This document shows, piece after piece, positions 59,201 to 64,000 of a DNA stretch of 64,000 nt. The DNA lies in NCBI GenBank assembly GCA_047495785.1, contig JBLDXI010000001.1, positions 2,356,001-2,420,000 on the forward strand, written 5' to 3'. This DNA comes from Lepidodermella squamata (Eukaryota > Gastrotricha). Positions within the stretch are counted from its first letter, which is position 1; every line of letters starts with the position of its first letter. A model generated the notes under the pieces. It searched no databases. It worked only from the letters and a program-made list of their open reading frames with translations, and was not told where the DNA came from. A program made the translations under genes and the position numbers.

Positions 59201-60480
59201 TTCTTATCAGCAAAAAATTGGGGGGTGTTGTGGGATACTTCTACATGACATTAAACGAAGATTAAGCGGGATTGGGGTCGGAATTTTGACGGAAGCCTGT
59301 TAGGATTTTACTTTATATTTTGTTGCTTTTTTCGATGGGACTTTGTTTTATTTTGCAATACATTTTTCAGGCTCGTTTGAGGCTGAGCAGCGCTGGGAAG
59401 TCGGCCGAGTACTGCGGTGCGAGTATAATCTCCGCTAATTGGCTGCTCACAGCCGCTCACTGCGTCCGTAATAAGCTGAACGTCGACATTCAGATGGGCA
59501 ACCACAACTTTTCACAAATCGAAGACGGCCAGGCCGACCCGCAACCGGCACAGAACGTCGTCATCCACCCATCGTACAACCCAGATACGCAAGACTACGA
59601 CTTCGCCCTGTTACAGCTAAATGTCCCATTCTATCGATTTACCGCGAAAATGCAGCCGATTTGCTTGCCTGACCACCCGTTTAAAATGTGTGACTCATCG
59701 GTTGATACCAGCGATGATACAATGAGCATGGTTGACCAGTGTGACCAGGTCGAGGCGGCTGGTTGGGGCCTGAATGAGTTCAGCCAGAAGACACCGGCGC
59801 TGCAAAAGGTCACGTTGAATGTGAAGCCCTACGGTGAATGCGCGACGAAAATTGTTGGAGAAAACGACGAAAATGCAGAGCCTCTGAGACTCAGTGATGT
59901 TCACATATGCGCGGGCAGTGATGATGGCCAGGACACTTGCCAAGGTGACAGGTATGGACTAGACAATTATTTTAAAAAATTTCAATATTTTTCAATTTCA
60001 ATTTTTTTCATACTTATATTGAAATTCTATCCATTATTTGAAGAATCATTTAGAAATTTAGATTTAGAATTTAGAAATCATTTAGAAATATAATTTTTTC
60101 AAATTTTTGTAATATTTTGATTTTTCATAAGTACGTAACCACTTTAAATGTTTCAATTTTTAATTTCGAAAACTCTAAATCAATTTTCTTCAATTTTTAT
60201 TTATTTACTTTCTAACAGTGGCGGCCCTTTGATGTGTAAGAAAGATGGCCGATGGTATGCTATTGGCATCGTCAGTTTTGGTCGGCAAGATTGCGGAGAA
60301 AAAGGAGTGCCTGGTAAATATTAGCATTAAATTTCAAAAAATCTCGAAATTATTCTGCGAATTTTTATAGCTGTTTATTCGAGGGTTTGCAAAGTTGTCG
60401 ACTGGATAAAAAATGTCACGAAATTCGACTTTCTTGACGGAAATGCCAACGACAATGGCCGCATCAGATCATCGGGCTAA
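56290..60480 (+). CDS. Secreted ankyrin - trypsin-like serine protease fusion
   Basis: Exons 56290-56641, 57422-58362, 59371-59951, 60219-60313 and 60371-60480 give 692 aa with every phase matched. In order: signal peptide (ILESLLLCLIVVPASYA); ankyrin repeats (about 25-330; GNTALHLAVTTGSVEIVKLL, TLLSVAVRTGQRQVVEQLLD); a Thr/Gln linker with TTTTTTTTQQPTTRRA; then an S1 domain. Exon 2 ends in RGTEAWFPWM and exon 3 continues ARLRL, together making the normal S1 start GTEA..FPWM. The triad is intact: His 461 in TAAHC, Asp 508 in YDFALL, Ser 625 in GDSGG (split by an intron). The Asp in DTCQGDSGG predicts cutting after Arg/Lys. The usual R-IVGG activation site is missing. PICLP holds the Cys that often tethers the catalytic chain to the N-terminal part; a linker Cys (WPCGYD) could pair with it. 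Confidence 0.87.
57100..57360 (-). repeat. Dispersed repeat R1, copy 3 (reversed)
   Basis: Reverse-oriented R1: TTAGCGACTTGCGTCGCAGTGAGG ends one side, GCCCGAAAGCCATGCCC the other. It lies in intron 1 of the ankyrin-trypsin gene. Confidence 0.6.
58480..59125 (-). repeat. Composite repeat R1+R2 (reverse)
   Basis: R2 (58480-58760) followed by reversed R1 (58900-59125), an inverted copy of 55060-55690. It fills most of the intron between the ankyrin and protease exons, so the element sits exactly at the fusion junction. Confidence 0.62.
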
Positions 60481-60856
60481 TTTTGTGCCGAAATAACCCG
60501 ATTTGCAATTAATTGATTTTGAAGAATCGCTGTTTGATAAAAATAAGTTAACAAATAAATAAATGAGAAATATAACACGAGGGCAGGGTATAAATAATTT
60601 ATATAATATTTTCCTCAATCAAGCTATAGTGCATTTTTTATCATGGGCCACAATGCATGCTATATTCCTTTTATTATTAGCTACGTATACACTAATAATA
60701 ACGAATGTTCCTTTCATGTTTTTTATACTGCTGGCATAGTATATGGAATTCTCGAGAGCATTACATCTCTCATTCTCTCTCACTGCTCCCTATACTACAA
60801 TTTCAGAAAAAAACACATCAGATTTTTACAAAGAGTGATAAGCAGATTTCTTGAAG
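60481..60856. other. Intergenic between the ankyrin-trypsin and nuclear receptor genes
   Basis: Poly(A) signal AATAAATAAA near 60556 for the protease gene, then the short upstream region of the receptor. The ORF at 60643-61017 crosses into receptor exon 2 in another frame and is not real. Confidence 0.5.
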
Positions 60857-62190
60857 ATGAGGCAATGCAAGGTAATAATTCTGTTACTTTTTATTTCCTT
60901 TTCGAAATTTGTATTTTAGGTATGCGATGCTTCAATCGCCCGTCGAAAAGTCTACCAGCCAAGTATTTGCGAGGCTTGCCAGAAATTTTTCCGCCGAAAT
61001 GTGAGAAACGCGGCTAATTTGCGGTGTAAAAAAGGCCACGGCGGCTGCCTGGTGTTATGGGTCTTCAAACGAGACATTTGCCCGCTATGCCGCATGGAAA
61101 AGTGCCGACAAGTTGGCATGCAAAGTGAGATTTCGTTTTCTTTAAAATTTCACTTTATTTTAAATTATTATCTTATAGGCAGGGTACATCAGCAGGAAAG
61201 TGATATTTCGTCAGAAGGCTCAGTTAGTCTATCGCCCGCGACCTCAGAATGCGTACCTGTATTTCCCGACCGGCACCAATTGGCCGAGGCAGAGAGACAT
61301 TTCCAGCAGTTGATGCAGGCTCTTACGTCACTTCACGACTTGAACTTCGTAAGTTTGACTCGGTCCAGTTTACTCATGTAATTTACTGGATTTAAACAGC
61401 TCGAAATGAAGAATCCTGATTTGATCATCGACGACGAAGCAACTTTGCTAAGATTAACAAAAATCGACCTTGAAATTGCAATGAAGGCAATCCGATCTTT
61501 TGCAAATTTCGTAGCTGGTTAGCATCGTAATCGTCTGCATTTTTTTATTTCCAATTATTTCTCAACAGACGCCGAAGCACTTGAGACCTCTGAAATTGAT
61601 TTGCTGATGAATGGCTTCGGGCCAAAAATAGCGGCAGTCTACGACGCGTTACCTTGCGCTTCCAGTTCGTGTTTATTAGGAATGGACGCCAGTTTAAAAG
61701 ATCCTTTAATCAAGCTCAACCCTGATATCAGTAACATGGTTTATCGCGCTGAGCGGTTCAACGATGTTGTCCTCGAGTGGTCGCCATCAATTGTCGAAAG
61801 CGCAATTTTCGTCTACCTCGTGTTTTTTTCAGGTTGAAATCATTTTCGACAAAAAATCCGCCTTAATTTTTGAAATTGTTCAACACAGAAAATTGTATAC
61901 AAAACGCTCGAGTTGCTAGAATCAGACGTCGCCTTTGGTCGCTGCTAAATTTATGGAACTCGAACACAGCCGCAAGACTGGGCCTTCCAGATGTGAATGA
62001 TTACGTATCGCAACGTCGCCAGCATTTGGAGCATTGCATAGCTGTTATGCAATGGGCAGTTGACGAATTTGTGAGGGTCTCATGTGGCAACTTCAAAGAT
62101 GAGATGATGCAAAACTTCACGTTTGATGACGACTTGGTGCGGTGCTGCTTTCAAGAGGAAACTCCAAAGTTGACCGAAATCACGACATGA
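60857..62190 (+). CDS. Nuclear hormone receptor, divergent nematode-type
   Basis: Six exons: 60857-60871, 60920-61124, 61179-61348, 61400-61517, 61569-61832, 61889-62190, giving 357 aa. The DNA-binding domain is at the very N-terminus: first finger CKVCDAS...CEACQKFFRRN, second finger RCKKGHGGC...ICPLCRMEKCRQVGM. The second finger has spacing C-x6-C-x10-C-x2-C-x4-C, unlike the usual C-x5-C-x9-C, and the P-box CEACQ differs from CEGCK. A Ser-rich hinge and a helical ligand-binding domain (about 130-357) follow, without a clear AF-2 motif. It is a predicted nuclear transcription regulator; ligand unknown. The 15-nt first exon (MRQCK) supplies the first zinc Cys, which supports the start. Confidence 0.87.
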
Positions 62191-62800
62191 CATTCATTAT
62201 TTTGACCTTTTTTATTACCGCATTATCAGTACTGAGGGATGACCTAGTTGGAACATACGCAATCAAATAATAAAATACCACGAAGTAATGCTCAAGGTAT
62301 ATTAACGAATAACGATGGAAATATTAAATATCGACATTTAATATTTCAATATAAGAATTGTGCTCGCCAACTTCGAAACCGAAGCTGCATTTATTTACAA
62401 GCCTTTGAATACAAGCTGAATAAGAATGCCTCTGTTTTTTAGCTCTCTGAGACTGTAGAAAACTTGAAGCCCTGCCCTGCTTTTAGAAATGAAAAGAAAT
62501 TTCGCCATAGTGGAATATTGCGGAAAATGTGCTTGCTTTCTCCACAAATCTGGCGTGTTTCGATTTACCGGCACGTGTGACCCTGTTTACAACAGCGAAT
62601 TATACTGTTTCCAAAACAGGGTGAAAAACAACACCAATTCTGCACGCGATCTTGAAGCCAAGGCAGGTGCTTATTGGCGGCGGCGGCAATTATTCAACAA
62701 TCCCATTCATGGTTTTTAAAGAGCGGTTTCGAATCTGCGCAAATCATCAGTTTTTCGAAATACTTATTCAATTTATCTATTTATTTTTCCTACATTCAAA
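62191..62800. other. Intergenic, no gene seen
   Basis: 3' flank of the receptor and upstream of the Gly/Arg-rich gene. The 76-codon ORF at 62489-62719 has no domain and was rejected. Confidence 0.45.
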
Positions 62801-63424
62801 ATGCGTTTCGTTCTCCTAGCGGCTATTATTGCCCTATTTTGCATTGGTAATTGACCCACTTTTTTGTCAATTTATTTCACATTATTTAAACTTGCAGTCG
62901 CCAGCTCGGCGAACAAGGGGATTGGCAAGCGTGGACGTGGCAACAATGTTTCCGCCTCGGTGAACAAGAACTCGGCCTCGGCCTCGGCCGGTGACAACCG
63001 TCGTCGTGGCTTCTTCGGCCACAAGAGTCGTCGCGGCAACTTCGCCTCCGCCTCCGTCAACCGCCGCTCCGCCTCGGCTGCTGCCGGCAACAACCGTGGC
63101 CGTCGCGGATTCTTTGGTCGCCGTCGTGGTGGCAACTACGCCTCAGCCTCCGTCAACAAGAACTCCGCCTCGGCGAATGCTGGTGACTACCGTGGTCACC
63201 GTGGCCATTTCTTCGGCCGCCGTGGCTCCCGCTCGTCTGGTTCCTTCTACGGCCGTCGCCATGGACGCGGTTTCTATGGCCGTCACGGTTACGGTCGTCG
63301 TGGATTCTACGGTCGCGGTCGCTATGGCTACGGCTACGGTCGTTTCGGCCACCGTGGTTTCTACAGCGGCTCGTCCTCGTCCGGCGATTTCTATGGCCGT
63401 CGTAATGGCTGGTTCTGGCATTAA
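62801..63424 (+). CDS. Small secreted Gly/Arg/Tyr/Ser-rich basic protein
   Basis: Exons 62801-62846 and 62898-63424 give 190 aa. A signal peptide (MRFVLLAAIIALFCI) is split by the intron. The mature part has three copies of an ASASVN(K/R)(N/R)SASA unit, each followed by an Arg/Gly/Phe patch (RRGFFG, RRGFFGRR, HRGHFFGRR), then a Gly/Tyr/Arg/His tail (GYGYGRFGHRGF). Codons end mostly in C or G, unlike the other genes, suggesting strong expression. Dibasic sites could allow cleavage into peptides. It may be a cuticle or matrix protein or a cationic antimicrobial precursor; neither is shown. AATAAA at about 63590. Confidence 0.82.
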
Positions 63425-64000
63425 GCGGTTTCGTGAAAGAACTATAGATAGGACTGCCAAATGCCGATTTTTCGGCGAAATATTTCGTGTATGAGTCATG
63501 CAACGATGAGTGCTACAACGCCTTTATTTATTTCTTCTCTGTGGTATCGAGCAATTGAATGAAAAGCCAATATTTTCGATAAATTTTTAGAATAAAAATT
63601 ATCGATTTTTGATTAAAACTCAATTTTTTTAATTAATTTAATAATATAATTTTGTTGAATAGTATGTAAAGGACGGGGTTTTCACACCATATCAGAGCGC
63701 GCTAGATCAACAAGTGAGATAACATTGGGTGCACCAGGTGCTTTTCTGGCAGCTTCAAAGTTTCGAGATGAAGCAGCGGCTCCGTTCAGATATGAACTCT
63801 TTACTCATGCTATATCATACAAGTATAGATTTATTGCTAGGAGGCATATTCAAGCTGAAGAATCGTCCGCGTTATTCGTTCCCCGTCATTGAGAGAACCA
63901 CCTCTTTTGAGTGTGGGCGCTTGAAAGTTTGGAAACCGATCTTACTAATAAACTTTCCGGCATCCTTATTATTCAACCGCCCCTGATGCTCACATACCTG
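63425..64000. other. Downstream flank, no gene seen
   Basis: 3' UTR with AATAAA near 63590, then AT-rich sequence. An ORF at 63729-63986 shows no domain and runs close to the window edge; it could be part of an exon of a gene beyond the window, but nothing supports this. Confidence 0.4.

Noticed and set aside
59320-60093. Protease as a stand-alone gene starting MGLCFILQYIF just before exon 3
   Set aside because: The ATG at 59336 is in frame and hydrophobic, but it overlaps a good splice acceptor. The protease then lacks its GTEA..FPWM start, which the upstream ankyrin exon supplies in the right phase. Could still be a minor alternative transcript.
62489-62719. 76-codon Cys-containing ORF before the Gly/Arg-rich gene
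   Set aside because: Cys pattern matches no module, no signal peptide, no splice evidence.

Overview
The window is animal nuclear DNA with dense, intron-rich genes. Most introns are 40-300 nt, AT-rich, and end in TTTCAG or TTTTAG. Together with a divergent nuclear receptor zinc-finger domain, two neprilysin-type peptidases and compact spacing, this suggests an ecdysozoan, most likely a nematode. The species cannot be named from the sequence. Almost every gene model below was built by joining exons whose phases agree and whose frame stays open from ATG to stop. No rRNA, tRNA or CRISPR was recognised.

Layout: 0-5 kb, a possible partial EGF-like exon, then a secreted Cys-rich protein (1999-4645, +). 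5-7 kb, a BTB-BACK-discoidin protein (-). 7.6-8.0 kb, an inverted-repeat element. 10-14 kb, a paralogue of the Cys-rich protein with a 1.9 kb intron holding two inverted-repeat elements. 15-21 kb, a small membrane protein and a tandem duplication of signal-peptide ankyrin proteins; the first copy carries a 2-nt frameshift. 21.7-24.7 kb, an M13 peptidase (-). 25.7-30.4 kb, a 1379-aa ankyrin-sushi-ankyrin protein (-). 31.4-34.7 kb, a second M13 peptidase (+). 35-37 kb, repeats. 37.8-39.5 kb, a NEK-like kinase. 40.3-42.5 kb, an ENPP-family phosphodiesterase. 42.7-44.2 kb, a second BTB-BACK-discoidin protein. 44.9-48.2 kb, an SLC13 transporter with a decayed retroelement in one intron. 49.2-51.1 kb, a disordered Pro/Lys-rich protein. 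51.2-52.5 kb, an atypical Rab (-). 53-56 kb, repeats and an ankyrin pseudogene. 56.3-60.5 kb, an ankyrin-trypsin fusion. 60.9-62.2 kb, a nuclear receptor. 62.8-63.4 kb, a small secreted Gly/Arg/Tyr-rich protein.

The main finding is a set of predicted extracellular ankyrin-repeat proteins. Ankyrin repeats are usually cytoplasmic, yet four loci here begin with a signal peptide. In two of them the ankyrin repeats are joined, in frame and through normal introns, to extracellular modules: seven sushi/CCP domains in one, and a trypsin-like serine protease with an intact catalytic triad in the other. Sushi plus S1 protease is the vocabulary of complement and clotting cascades. A secreted recognition or protease system that uses ankyrin repeats is a reasonable but untested inference.

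The window is also rich in local paralogue pairs (Cys-rich, BTB, ankyrin, M13) and in short non-autonomous repeats, several of them inside introns. These may have driven the duplications.
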